From: Guyanagaster necrorhizus
Lineage: Eukaryota; Basidiomycota; Agaricomycetes; Agaricales; Physalacriaceae
Reading direction: 5' to 3'
Assembly (NCBI RefSeq): GCF_019112545.1
Contig: NW_025064932.1
Span: forward strand, 172,082-236,081
DNA length: 64,000 nucleotides
The notes under the pieces are model-generated. The model was not told the origin of the DNA. It searched no databases and worked only from the letters and a program-made list of their open reading frames with translations. The translations under genes were made by a program, and so were the position numbers. Position 1 is the first letter of the stretch, and each line of letters starts with the position of its first letter. Shown in pieces: positions 49,193 through 61,500 of the stretch.

Positions 49193-50261
49193 CTCAAACC
49201 TTCAGTGCTGAAGACCCAAGTGCAACATTGCATGTCACCACATCCATTGTAGAACATTGATTGACATTCATGTTCCCTCTCTTCCCTCCAATCAGGCCAA
49301 GATGCTATTCTATCTTTCAAAAAGGCATATTACTATCATTATCTGCAGTGAGGCTTATCTGGTTGGGACCTGCTGAACATCTGAGCAGACCATCATTCCA
49401 TGCCACATGGTCAACATCCTGAGAGAACAGCCAGGTCATGCCTGCTCTGGCTGCTTGATATGTACTAAAATGTAGCCCACAGCACCAACACCATACCTGC
49501 AAAGTGGTAAGAACCTTGCTGTCCTGCAATATTGGCATTATGACTAATTTGATGGAACAGAATGTCTGTGGTGTATTTGACTTCCTGCTGCAGTGTGTCC
49601 TAGATACTCTACAAATATAGAGCCCATTGCACTGTCATCATGTAGGCTTTAAAAGAAGGGCATCATATTATGCCTGTCTTAGGCCACCTGAGGCTAGACA
49701 ATGCAAGGAAAAACTGTCCATCTGACATTCTGACACAACTGTGCAGATGGCAGACACAGATGAAGCTCCTTCTGTCTATACTTGGTGCAGCTGCAACATG
49801 TTCTAGAAGTGTTCTGTGTCTCAGAAATGATCTGCTATATGCTTTTTGTAAGTCTAAGGTTTCTTTTAATGTCCTTGATGCTGAATATTGTTTCCTATTA
49901 CTTCTAAGCCTTGATATTTTCTTGTTGATTAAGTTTACAGGCAGAACTTTGAGATCATTTTGAGCTGAGAGAGAGATTCTCAGACTCAATGGTACTTACT
50001 TTATTATACTCCAGCCACTCCACCATCAAGAACTTATGATTTGGGTTTACATAGCAAGCAGCATGATGGGTTTTGGGAACAAACAAACCATGCAATAAGT
50101 TAACCTTCCATGTAGAATAAACAGTACCTTCCCTTCCATTGCATTAACTTTCAAATTGTAAAGCTGAAGAGATGCAGTTCTATTGTTCAGAATAATGCTG
50201 TCAAAAGTTCATTTGCTTCAAGAAGCTCTGGATCCTCATTTTCTCCTCCCAACTTCAGCTA
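49193..50261. other. CpG-poor DNA of unknown origin
   Basis: No CpG seen, and no domain recognised in either strand. Open stretches at 49538-49317 (minus), 49989-49663 (minus) and 49670-49963 (plus) overlap and have no family I know. Composition matches the repeat block, so it is probably decayed mobile DNA. CpG returns abruptly at 50262. Confidence 0.45.
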
Positions 50262-50469
50262 ACGACTGGTGATGATAGGGCGTGGCCCTAGAATCTGATC
50301 CAGATCAAGAATTATTGAATTATCACGCACGTGGCAACGCGTTCATGGAGGGCACAGCCAAACAAGCCAGTCCCATCTCCAGCTCGGTCGTATGAGCGAC
50401 TAAATTCAGCTTTCTCGCACCCACGACGATTGTCTGTGGGATCTTGCCCAAAATTATTCCAGCATTGCG

Positions 50470-53400
50470 ATGACTTCTTCACCGTCATCCTCAGCTGTGA
50501 CGATCCCCATCCCTGGAAAGTCAATCCTCAAACGTCCACCGCCAGCCCCACCGTCATTATTCTCACTGTCGAGGCTCAGCCGACTACTACCCGATTCTAC
50601 GAAAGATAATGTCAGCGAGAAGACGGTCCTCAAGCGTGCTCATTTCATTCTGCCCGAACTGAGCATTGTCTACCCAATATCGAGTTTTAGCCCGCCAAGT
50701 GGACCCGGTGTTCGGGAGGAGAAGAAGGCAGTGGAGGAGCGGGAGAGAGAAAGAAGAAAACGGGTAATACGAGGTGAGGGGTGGACGATGGATAAGGTCG
50801 AGTCGTTCTGGCGAGAATGCTGTGCGGGCTGCGATGAGGATCCGGATCCGCTGATTAGCATTGCGTTTAAGGTGATTGTTTAAAATAATTGCTGATCCCT
50901 TCTAACCTATCTTTGTAGAAGGCAAATGGCTCACATCCTCGAATAGTGGACTTCTCTGGGGTACAGCTGACGACTGCCAAGGCGACAGTGCTGGGCGATG
51001 TGTTTACCATCGAGTGGGGCCTTCGAAGACTTGTTTTCAAGGAATGTGACTTGGATGAAAATGTGTGTAAAATTTCATTATCTTTACACATTGCTGAGTT
51101 TTTACAGATACTCAAACCGATGCTGCACGCGCTTCTCATACCGAACACTCTCACCTTTCTCTCTGTTGCCTCGAACCGACGACTCAAAACAACTGCTTTC
51201 CGTCTGATCGCTGCCTTTGCCGCCAAGTCAGCTTCGCTCGAATTTCTGGACCTCAGTCAGAATGCCCTCGACAAGAAGAGTGTGGAGTTGCTTGTTGCTG
51301 CGTTGACTGCACTTGTTACCCTTCGTCTAGATGATTGTTCCCTTCGTCCTGGGGCCCTTGAAACTCTCTCTCGGGCCGTACGGACTTCCAACCTCCGTAA
51401 CATATCGCTGCGGTACAACAGGATAAATCCCACGGGGGCCGTGTCGCTTGCTCTGATGATCAGAGACTATCCTGACGTTGTGCCGGCGACCACGCCAAGC
51501 GCGACGTCCTCAATTCCCTCTACTCCTACTAATTCCGGCTCCCCGACTACCCAGACAATCCCGCTTAAAAATGGGTCGCTTCCACCGCCACCGAAGCACC
51601 CCACCACAAACGTCCAGACAACGTACACGCCATATGTCCCGCGCGCGAAGCGAGCGCAGACACCATCCGCGGTTCCTATGATCACCTCAAGTTCACAAGG
51701 AGGGGTGACTACGAACAATGTCAAGGAAGAATGGGGGCCTTCTGCGGCGCTTCTCGTCAAGGTTCGCGCGCTTGACACGCTGCCGAGGATTGGTGCTCTA
51801 AGGACATTGGATTTAAAGGGGAACGAGCTTCGTGGGGGAATAACGTACATCGCACAGGTCCTGAAACGGAACCGGACGCTCAAAGTACTCAACTTGAGTG
51901 AGAACAAACTCGATGTAGCGGGGCTGGTGGCTGTAGCGGAGGCACTCAAGTATAATTCGTCGCTGGAAACGCTAGATCTATCGAAGAATCCGTGTGCTGG
52001 ACCTGCACTAGATGGGGTAAGTTTCATCCTTATTCGTGAACACGCTTCTTATTCTCGTGGCAGATAACTTCGCTTCGCACGGCATTCACACTCAACGCTT
52101 CTCTAAAGCGACTCTTCCTTTCTTCTACTGGTCTGACTTCTCCCGGAGCTATCGCACTGGCAGAGTTCCTTCCAGAGTCGCGCTCGTTATTGCACTTGGA
52201 TCTGACGAGGAACGAGTTGGACCTAGCTGGGGTGTGGGCACTAAATAAGGTTAGCATTTCCTTATAATATAATGGTATCTTCCTTTTTGGAGTACTTTTT
52301 GTAATACCTATTGAGATTAACAATCTCTTCCTTTCTCTTGCAGGGCTTGAAATCTAACCACACGATGCGATGCTTAGACCTTGATGTCCCTCCCGGAAGG
52401 GAGGAATTCGCGGGTTGCTGCCGAGAGATTCTTGGTTGGTGTGTACGCAATACGGAGGAGGCAGATGCTAGGCGAGGAGAAGGTGATTCTAACCTTCCTC
52501 ACTAAAGATTTTCTTCTATATTGACGATTCGATTAGTTGCAGACCGAGAAAATGGCGCCGCTGAAGGTGTCAATGGGAGAAACAAAGGTCTATGGGGTCT
52601 GATCGAGGACAGCGAGTTGGCAAGGGGTATTAGGGAAGGAGAGGAGAGAAAGGTAAGAGGTAAATGTACCCATTTTTACAGTTCTAACTAATTGTCACCC
52701 AGATTGAGACGGACGTCGTAGTACGGGCGCGCTCATGTGTCGCACAGCTCCAGAACCTGCTTAATCCTGCAGAACCATCACCGCTGAGCACACCACATCT
52801 AACCTCACCCTCTCTATCGGCCACGTTCCTACTCCCATCGTACCTGCTCTCTCCAAGCACAGCATCGTTTACTCTCTCCTCCCGACAGTCTTCCACCAAG
52901 CCTTCGGCCTCAGAGATCGCCGCTCGTGCCAGGGCCTTGATAAGCGAGTTATCGCAGGTGATAGAGGAGGAAGGGGATGAGGGAAGGATGGAAGAGCTGC
53001 TGGGTATCCATGACCAATTGACTAGTTTACTCGCTAAAGTGCCCAGTAAACCTATTGGGCTTGGGCTGGTGATACCTACGACTAACGGCGTCGGGTCTGT
53101 GGCCGTGGATACCTCACCTGATGGTGATCCACCCACGGAGGAGCACACGGATGAGGAAGAAGTGGAGGAGGAAATTGGTACACCCCGGGTGGACAAGGGT
53201 AAGGGACGTGCGGAGCCTGTCCATGAAAAAGTGTTGAGTCCGACCGCTGCGTTTCTCATTGCGGAGGACGATGGGGAAGATGGGGAAGGGCCAAGGTTTC
53301 CTCCTGTTGAAGTGAGAGACGAAGAGGACAGCGAGGGTGAGAAGGGGAAGGGAACAAATCGGTAATTGGATGTCCTACCTTACTTCTTTCGTTCGCGCTG

Positions 53401-53913
53401 ACGTTGGTGGGCAGATCTCGAATCTGGGTTGAGGAGGAGGGGGAGGTATTTCGCAAGGGGACAGTTCTTTTAGGACCCGAAGAGATGGAAGGAGAGTATG
53501 CTGGAGAGGAGCTACGTAAGGAGGTAGGCATCTACCATCATCTGTTTTTTTCTTGTCTTTCGCTCATCGTACATTTTAAGCTCCTTGAAGCGATGGTCGA
53601 ACGACCGCCTCCCCGGAGCGTGGAAGAATTATCGCTTGAGATACCACATCCAAGCTCAAACTCCCACTCGAATCCGGGGACGCCGACGGAGGAACAACCT
53701 ACATCACCCACGACAGCAGCACCAAGATCATATATACCTAGAAGGACGAGCTCGGGAAGTCTGATGAGTCTTGTCAGTCCCACCAGTCCAAGGCTAGCGA
53801 ATCCTGTGATGGTGGTAGGGATGGGGGCTGCGAAGAATGGGCTGACGACGCCCACGATATCGGAACTCGAGGGCGGGCAACTTGGGCCGAGTATCTCAAG
53901 GCGAGACCGTTAG
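50470..53913 (+). CDS. Leucine-rich-repeat protein, PPP1R37/fungal Mhp1-like
   Basis: Nine exons: 50470-50871, 50919-51062, 51108-52016, 52064-52249, 52344-52482, 52543-52652, 52703-53361, 53415-53523, 53581-53913, giving 996 aa. All introns are GT-AG, 45-94 bp; intron 2 (45 bp) is in frame, so retention is possible. RNI-type leucine-rich repeats span about residues 140-590 (LEFLDLSQNALD, LRTLDLKGNELRG, LKVLNLSENKLDVAG, LLHLDLTRNELDLAG). A Pro/Ser/Thr-rich insert of about 95 residues (about 305-400) splits the array. After the repeats come GLWGLIEDSELARGI, a low-complexity acidic region, and a conserved SRIWVEEEGEVFRKGTVLLG block. KTVLKRAHF near residue 55 resembles the KRVxF phosphatase-1 docking site of PPP1R37, but with Ala for Val. 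The order fits PPP1R37 and fungal proteins annotated as Mhp1. A phosphatase-1-linked role is inference only. Confidence 0.85.
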
Positions 53914-54669
53914 GCGGAGATGATTATACTTATTTTCTCAGTTTCAGGGATTCCACATACCATCATTTTCATTTGGATGATTTTTTACATAGCTTACCTG
54001 CTTGGCCTTTACTCTTAGATCTGCTGGTTCATGCGCGAGCTTTGCATCGTTCAACATCTCATTTGTTTGCATCTAATATTTATCGTTTATTGTAGGTATA
54101 GGTAATAGGCGGGCGTGAACAGGGTCGAGAACCGGCACGGGTTTTGATTGCATGATGCCATATGAGTTAATACTAACATGGTGGAGAATAGGTTGTAAGA
54201 AAGCATCTCTCTCAGGATTATGCCACGTGAGCATCTCGTTGCTTGACTTTTGAACCATCAATGCACGTCAAACATAAATATGGTTTGTGGTGGACCATGA
54301 CCAATTTGCTGAAGCCAGCACAAGTGGTTGACATTATCGAATACCGTCGTACGAACATGACTACGGACGCTCGAGAAGAATCTCAAGTACCTGTGATTGG
54401 TGAGATCCGCTTGAAACACTGTTACGAACAAGACACACTGAATTCTGCAGGAAAGAGATATCGCTCTATCTATTCTGCGGATAGAACGGTGTCCCTGGTT
54501 TGTCCGGTTTACGCCAAGAAAACAGGGCTAGCATTGTTGCCGACGCCAGACTGGAGGACATGAAAGTGACTTGCAATATGTCATGTCCTCACAGCAACAG
54601 AGGACTCTCCTACTGTATGGACAAAAAATCACTAGAGTCGACGTTCCGTTCCTTATGCTGGTGGGTGAT
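53914..54669. other. Intergenic or lost N-terminal part of the protease pseudogene
   Basis: An open plus-strand stretch at 54243-54563 shows no family. The signal peptide and propeptide of the following protease should lie here but cannot be read. CpG content is normal, so this is host DNA. Confidence 0.35.
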
Positions 54670-56438
54670 TTATCTTGACTCCAGGATGCCGCCCTTGATA
54701 TTAACGCTCGTTTATGGGTTGTCTCTGGAAGTGTGTGAGTACATCCCTGTTCATAATAGACATTGGTATATTTATCTCTTTTGATCTGCAGATACTGGTT
54801 CCTCTGACCAGTGGGTTATTTCAAATACCTGCACATCCGGAAGTTGTGTGACGGATGTCTCGCTATACCCTCAAACGAGCTTTTCATCGACAGGTCTTGA
54901 AGCCCAGCTGTTTTATGGCGATTCACGGACAGGAACCTATGCCTTTGGCCCTATAGGACAAGATACAGTCTCATTGGCAGTATTGCATCTCGGAGGCCAA
55001 TATTTTGCCTCAATAAACATTACAAATACGAGTGTACTCGATACAGGCGCAGCATGTATTTTCGGCCTTCGTTTCCCCTTCAACAGGCATCTTCTTCTCC
55101 GTCCTATGTTTCTTTCGTTCCTAACTGTTTCTATACTGTTTCATCTGGTCAGACGTGTTCTTCGACGAGCACACATCGCCTTTCCAGCATCGAGGCGTAC
55201 TACCTGCTAGAAATCGCCAACGATGCCAAGGAAACTTTAGAACGCGCTCTCTTCCAGGCCTCAACGCCATGCTTCCTGCGTTTTCTGCCCTCACGAGCCA
55301 TATTGGGCCTCAGCGTCAGCAATTGGATCATTCTAATTCGTCCACTGCCAATTAGACATCTACCATCACTGGTTCGTACACGTACATGGGCCCATTCATT
55401 GCTCGGCTCGTAGCTATGGGAGACTTGAGTGCCCCGATGTTCACTGTGACCTTACAATGGAACACAATATCTCGAGGAGGTAATGTTGGACGGTTAAGCA
55501 TCGGAGAGCTTCCCGCTGGTATCAAGAACGAGATTACATGGGTTCCCATTCACTCATATTCCAGCAAAGATGGTAGTCTGGCCGGGCCAACAGGTGCTCC
55601 GAATGAGGTATGTCGAACCCAGACTTAGCTTCTTCCATGATCGCCACCCACACACCCATGCCTAGAAATACCCCATTACCTGGGAACTCTTCATTGATGC
55701 TGTATACCTTGACGCACTTGAATTGAATAATTCCTCTGTTGCTTCTTCGGATATTACGGTCTCTGGTCTTGTTGACACCGTAAGTGTATTGGGACGTCAT
55801 CCACGTTTCCCTTGGCTTAAGCATGCTCAAGGGGAACTCCCTGATACGCGGCCTTTCGGATGTCATAGATGCAATCTACTCCCAGCTGGGCAGGACAGAG
55901 TTCTCTTGCTCCACTCCCCACACGCTCGCATTCCAGATCGGAGGAAAGATGTTCCCTATTGATCCGCGAGACTATTGTTCAAGCACATCCTAATAACGTG
56001 GATATCCGTAACGCGAACATTGCCTTCACTGACACGCCCGTTCTCGGTGAAAGCTATCCCTACAGCTGATGTCTTGGAGATCCATTTTTGAAAAGGTTTG
56101 TCTTCCGCCAGCGTTGGGTATTGCCAGTTTGATGTACACACCGGCTGTAGTGCCTTGTCCTCGTTTCATTACGGCAAGCTACCCTACCCCTCTGTGGACT
56201 CCCCCCGGATACGACTACTCTCCACGGTACCGAGCGACGCTTCGGACAAACTTGTCGAGGCTGTAAATGCGGCTTCTGCCGGCGGTGATGTATATGATGC
56301 GATAATCCAGACATTGACTTCCCATCAGTGGCAGCAGGATTGATTTTGTTTACAGGAACAGCTGAATCAGCTCCCACTGGCCTTCCTGTCGCAGCTTCAA
56401 CCAATTCTGTTGGAAACCCTGGGTGTTGCGCAGGGTAG
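54670..56438 (+). pseudogene. Pepsin-like (A1) secreted aspartic protease, degenerate
   Basis: Both active-site regions are present: DTGSSDQWV (from 54791) and VDT joined over an intron (55780-55831) to GNSLIRG. Between and after them lie the flap-side FYGDSRTGTYAFGPIGQD, then GGNVGRLSIGELPAG (from about 55479), KYPITWELFIDAVYLD (from 55666) and HTLAFQIGGKMFPIDPRD (to about 55970), all typical of agaricomycete aspartic proteases. Then one base too many shifts the frame near 55970 (the true reading continues IVQAHPNNVDI), and an in-frame TGA (56067-56069) stands where Trp is expected before CLGDPFLKR. The C-terminal part (SFHYGKLPYPSVDSPRI, about 56164-56214) and a Thr/Ser-rich tail run to TAG 56436-56438. 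The middle (55080-55380) is also out of frame, and the N terminus is not recognisable. Product would be an extracellular endopeptidase. Confidence 0.8.
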
Positions 56439-56930
56439 ACTCCAGGCTGGTAAGGCCAGAAAGAATGAACTCCTTATTCTACAGCTCCTACAGAGCTTGT
56501 ATTTATACTCTCCAAGCTTATATCTAGAATTTACTACAACTTTCTCTTTCTTCGAGCTTACTCATCAACTCTCGGCATGATGCCGGATTGCCCTTTCTAG
56601 AACTTTCCAGCAAAATCCCAACAAATTCGCTTGGAGTTCCGCAGGTAAAAGCAACACAAACTTCGACGCCTTCAAATGGTGATGTGTTTCCGTCGAACCG
56701 TATACAACGATGGCTAGAACTACTGTTCACAGCTGGTTCAGTCTTGTTGCGATCCTAGATCATGAAAGACGGTAAAAACCCGCAGCTGTGATTCATAACC
56801 TTTCAGCATATCACTGAAATATGTTCTGATTCACATAATGAAAAATACAAGTTGTACTATTTGTATTCCGTATACTGATTCAATGTCCAAAACACAATAG
56901 CGGTGTCTAGATAGTAGCAAACATATACAC
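56439..56930. other. Intergenic between protease pseudogene and F-box gene
   Basis: AT-rich, host-like. Both flanking genes point towards it (convergent), so it should hold two transcript ends; no clear terminator motif. A 68-codon minus-strand frame at 56730-56524 is not recognised. Confidence 0.4.
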
Positions 56931-58121
56931 TTAACTCCGGTATCCTCTGGAGACTGTCAACCACCCATGCCTTTTAACTTGTTCAAAGTACACAGCTCTT
57001 TTGATCATCAATTCCTCTTTCCAGAACGGCCACTCGGATTTCCCTCCTTCTGTCTGCAACTGTTCCGGGGGTACATTGAACACTAGGTCAACCTTGCTCA
57101 ATTCCATCTTCGATAGAATTCTATCGAGCTCTGCCCACTTGTCCGGACTCCCAGATGTGCCAATCAGGTAGGACTCGAATTCGAGCTCCTTTAAGCACCC
57201 GCCTTGGGCTTTGTGTAGCAGGTGTACAAGCCAATCTGTTAGCTCATCGCATGCTTTGCATGTATCCGCCGGATACCACCGCCAGGGGGAGGTCGCAAGC
57301 AAACGAAGCCTGGTAACGTTTTGGATATCCGGAACGGGTATGCTTCGTTCGGAGGCTCCCACTAGAAACAACTCATCCAGGTGCGTATAAGGAATAATGT
57401 CGTATTGTAGGATGTTCTGCTCCGGATAGTAAAGTGGGTAAGTAAGCCGTCGAATACGAGGTGGCATAGGGAGGAGCGGGAGGAGGCACTTGATGGTGTT
57501 CATGTCTGAGTGCGTCCTGCCATGGGTAATCACTAATTCTTCAAGGTCGAGAGAAACTTCAGAGGATGAGGATGTCTCTTCAGCAATTTTTACGTTGGAT
57601 AGCGTTAGCTTCTTTAATTTGTGGAACCCGCCGAGAAAGGTGCCAAGATTCGTCACAGAACAGTCATTCATTTCCAATTCCTCAACTTCAGGCCAGATGA
57701 TATTAATGCCGACTAGTTCCACCGAGACAAAATGCAAGGACGTCAAGTTCTTCATCATTCTAAAGACAATAGGCAGCTGCGGTTCATAGGCGACCCATCT
57801 ATGAGAGGGGCCTATGAACCGGAAAGCACTTTCGCTCAAGGTAAGACTCATTACAAGTCGTGCCGCATTTTGGCACTTTTCCGAGAAAATTGCGCAGCGA
57901 TTGAATGACATAGGTGGGATGAAATTGAAGTGTATGGCGCGGAATAGGTGATAGCGGCTGCGGTGGACGAATTGACGAGAGGACAATGCGCAAGTTCTGA
58001 GAGAGTGGACGTCATTGGAAAGAGCATCAACTATTTGATCCATGAGTTCTGGCGGTAATCTAGATGTCGAAACTGCAGGTTGTAGGGTAGGTTGTGAGGT
58101 ACTTGTGGTGGTCATGGACAA
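56931..58121 (-). CDS. F-box protein with leucine-rich C-terminal region
   Basis: Single exon, 396 aa, start at 58121 (a second in-frame ATG two codons later is possible). After a Ser/Thr-rich start, residues 20-66 form an F-box: RLPPELMDQIVDALSNDVHS, then LRTCALSSRQFVHRSRYHLF. The rest has degenerate leucine-rich motifs (VEELEMNDCSV, LKKLTLSNVKI, LEELVITHG, LDELFLVGAS), the usual substrate-binding part in mushroom F-box proteins. Such proteins link targets to Skp1-Cullin ubiquitin ligases. Agaricomycetes have large lineage-specific families of this type, so the target cannot be named. The frame is intact and CpG content normal, so it is likely functional. Confidence 0.85.
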   Translation of the reverse strand: MSMTTTSTSQPTLQPAVSTSRLPPELMDQIVDALSNDVHSLRTCALSSRQFVHRSRYHLFRAIHFNFIPPMSFNRCAIFSEKCQNAARLVMSLTLSESAFRFIGPSHRWVAYEPQLPIVFRMMKNLTSLHFVSVELVGINIIWPEVEELEMNDCSVTNLGTFLGGFHKLKKLTLSNVKIAEETSSSSEVSLDLEELVITHGRTHSDMNTIKCLLPLLPMPPRIRRLTYPLYYPEQNILQYDIIPYTHLDELFLVGASERSIPVPDIQNVTRLRLLATSPWRWYPADTCKACDELTDWLVHLLHKAQGGCLKELEFESYLIGTSGSPDKWAELDRILSKMELSKVDLVFNVPPEQLQTEGGKSEWPFWKEELMIKRAVYFEQVKRHGWLTVSRGYRS

Positions 58122-58371
58122 AGTTCAGGACAGGAACTTTGAGGCCCCTCTCCTTATAAGCACCGTCACCGAGACTTTTATTTCCTAATTTACTTATGAG
58201 ACAAAAGTTTCATGTGATAAAGTGTGCTCCAGACATCTGAGTTTGATCAAAATACACAAGATTCATGTCTACTCTGGTATACATCACTAATATTAGTAGC
58301 ACGCTTCACATCTTCTATCGAACCTCACAAAGAAAGGCCATTTTATCTGTCTCATGGCCATGTTTGCTTCA
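58122..58371. other. Upstream region of the F-box gene, target of Copia K
   Basis: About 250 bases between the F-box start and Copia K. It should contain the F-box promoter; the sequence just upstream of 58121 (minus strand) has a TATA-like CTTATAAGGAG. The last five bases (CTTCA, 58367-58371) are the target duplication of K. Confidence 0.4.
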
Positions 58372-58580
58372 TGTTGTAAGTAGAGAGCAGAGTAATGTAA
58401 TAGAGAACTTGAATTGGCCTCTCAAGAGAGAAACGTTCTACTTAAATACATTTCGTATTACTTCAAGATCTTTCTACGAGATACTAAATAAGTCCGGATC
58501 ATGATCCAAGTCAGCTGCCGCTGACTGGCATCATATCTTCAAGTACGTTCTTGTACTCGCTCGGGATTGCTATCCCAACA
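58372..58580 (-). repeat. 3' LTR of Copia element K
   Basis: 209 bp; minus strand TGTTGGGATAG...CTTACAACA. It keeps many CpGs. It contains the 12-bp palindrome GGATCATGATCC and the inverted pair GTCAGC/GCTGAC, candidates for protein binding or hairpins. Confidence 0.92.
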
Positions 58581-58587
58581 CTCCCTC

Positions 58588-61500
58588 TCAATTCCGAGTT
58601 CCTAAAATACCTGTGGATAGATACTCATGTAATGGTCTTGGTAGGCCTTTAGTGAATATATCCGCTAAGTTTTCTTCTGATGTGCAGTGCTGAACTTTGA
58701 CTTCATTTGAAGCCATGCACTCATGAATGAAGTGGTGCCATATGTCTATATGCTTCGATCATGCATAGAATATAGGGTTCTCGGCAAATTTGATTGCTGA
58801 TTGGTTGTCGACAAAAATAGTCATTGCTTCATAAGGTGGCAATCCTAATTCAGTTAAGAGTGCTCGTAGCCAAATTACTTCCTGGGTTGTGTGTGCAAGG
58901 GCCATATATTCTGCTTCCATAGTGGATAAGGCTACGATAGGCTGTTTCTTTGAACTCCAAGTAACAGCTCCCCCTGCATAGATACAGACATAACCAGATG
59001 TTGATCTTCTATCTGTTCTGTCTTCTCCCCAGTCTGAGTCTGAATAAGGTATCAGCTCATCCATAGTCCCTCCATATGTGATTCTGAAGTCTAGAGTTCC
59101 CTTCAGATAGTGGAAAACTCGCTTCAAGGCTGTGACATGCTCAGCAGCCGGATTCTGCACATACTTGCTTAATTCGGTGACAGCATGTGCAATGTCGGGC
59201 CAGGATCCATTGGCTGCATACATTAGTGATCCGACACCAGTATGGTAATATTGCCTGGTGGCTGTGTCAACACCTTGTGGGTCTTCTGTCAGAATTTTCT
59301 CTAGCCATACATTCAGATCCATAGGCATTTTGACCAGTTTGCAGTCATTCATGCCCATTCGCTCGAGTACCTTGAGAATATATGCCTTCTGGGATAGAGT
59401 GATAGTACTCTTGTCCCTATTTCTGTCTATCTTCATGCCCAATATATATTGAATCTCCCCTATGTCTGTGACATTTAGCTTCTTCTTAAGCTCTTCTTTC
59501 ATTTTAGACATGGTTTCATCATCTGAGGCAAGCAATGTCATGTCATCGACATGTACAGCTACAATTATGGAACCAGAACCCATTTGTCTGATATACACAC
59601 ATTGATCACTGATCAATCTGGTGTATCCAAGTCCCAAAAATATAGCATTTAATTTGTCATTCTAAACTCGGCCAGATTGCTTGAGTCCATACAATGTTAA
59701 TTTGAGGTGTGCTGCTTTTCTGCTCTCATCTGAATATTCAGGTGGCTGTGCCATATAAATGGATTCATTGAGTTTACCATTTAAGTAAGCTCCAACAATG
59801 TCCATTCCATGAATGATTAGGTTTCTTTGAGTGGCAATTGCTATAAGTAGATGGAATGTGTCCAGCCTGACAACTGGTGCATATGTCTCGAAGAAATCAA
59901 TGCTGGATATCTGTGAAAATCCTTTTGCAACAAGTCTGGCCTTGTACCTGGTGATTTTCCCATCACCATCCCTTTTCAATCTGTAAGTCCACTTGCAATC
60001 CACAAGTGATCTGTCTTTGGGTAATTCTTCCAGCTGCCATATGCCTAGAGAAGTTAATAGATTGTATTCTTCATCTATTGCTTTCTTCCAGTGATGCCAG
60101 TCTGGCCTTGTCTTGGCTTCTTCAAGGCTTAATGGCTCATCACTGAGGTTATCTGCAGTTTCTCCAATGTATGCATAGTCTATTGCAACATTTACGGCTT
60201 CCAAAGATGGTTTTTCTGAGGTATGCTGTTGTTTCGATGTTTTCACAGCTTGTACGCTTGGATTATGAAGTGTCCGGTAACTCGGTTGAGTCTTTGATGC
60301 AATCCAGACCGATTTGTCATGTGGCTCAATCACTTTCCCACACTATATTGAGAAATTTGATTTGATCGATGACACATCAGGGGCTATTTCCCCTTTTGGT
60401 TCGGCATTTCTGGCATCCACGGAATTGTCTGAAATACCATCATTTCTATCTGAAGTCTGCTCAACTTTGCTCTCTGACTCTCTCTCAAGCAACAAAGGGT
60501 GGGAGACTATATAGTCAGTGTCTATAGGCTCTGTAGTGTTGTTTTCAGGGAATATAACATTTCTTGAGATCTGAATCTGCCTGATTTGAGGGTTATAATA
60601 TCTCCAGGCTCTGGATTCATCTGTAAGACCTGTAAAAATAAATTCCCTTGACTTTGAGTTCAGTTTTGACCTCTTGTTATCTTGCTGCAACACCCAGCAC
60701 TTTACTCCAAATTTCTGAAGTGCCAAAATATCTGATTTTGTGCCCTGAAACACTTCTTCTGGAGTTAGATCATTCTTGATGGCCCTGGTTGGTGATCAGT
60801 TCTTCAAATATGTGGCATATGCCACTGTCTTGGGCCATAGAAACTTCAGTAAGTGATGTTCTTCTAGCATAGCATGTGCATGCTCCACAAGAGTCCGATT
60901 TATTCTCTCAGCAACTCTATTTTGAGATGGGAAGTATGCTGCAGTCAATTCCAACTGTATGCTATTGTCCTGGAGGTATTCCTTTACCTCTTCATTGACA
61001 TATTCCTTTCCATTGTCAATCCTCATAAACTTCAGATCCTTCTCTTTGTGGACTTTGATGTATTTTTGATACTGCTGGATCTTCTTTCGAATTTCCATAT
61101 CTTGCTTTGACTTCAAAAAATACAACATTGTCCTTTGGGATTTTCTATCTGTGAAGCTTATGTAATACCTTTCACCATGGATACTCTGAGTTCAGGCTGG
61201 CCCCCATAGATCCGAAAATATCATTTTCTCTATTTCAGTATAGTCTCTTTCGGCTTCCTGTGGAAATGGCTTAATATGATGTTTGGCTTTTATGCAAGCT
61301 ATACAATCTGTCTGAGGCTCGGCTGACTCATCTATATCCATCCCCTTGACCATTTTCTTTCTAAATAGTCTCTTTACTGATCCCATATTTAAGTGGCCTA
61401 ATGTTTTGTGCCACTTTTGCCATGATCAGGCTGATTTCATAGCATGGGCCTGGGTTATTTCTGAAACAATGATGTCAAGGCTGTACAGCTTTGATATTTT

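Noticed and set aside
4441..50261. A single large mobile element or gene cluster
   Set aside because: LTR pairs, target duplications and opposite orientations show a pile of separate insertions, not one unit with cargo genes.
51467..52027. 186-codon minus-strand frame opposite the LRR gene
   Set aside because: Antisense shadow of GC-rich coding exons; the plus strand has clear leucine-rich repeats and consistent introns.
52684..53259. 191-codon minus-strand frame opposite exon 7 of the LRR gene
   Set aside because: Low-complexity Ser-rich shadow of a Glu/Asp/Ser-rich coding exon, without own start context or homology.
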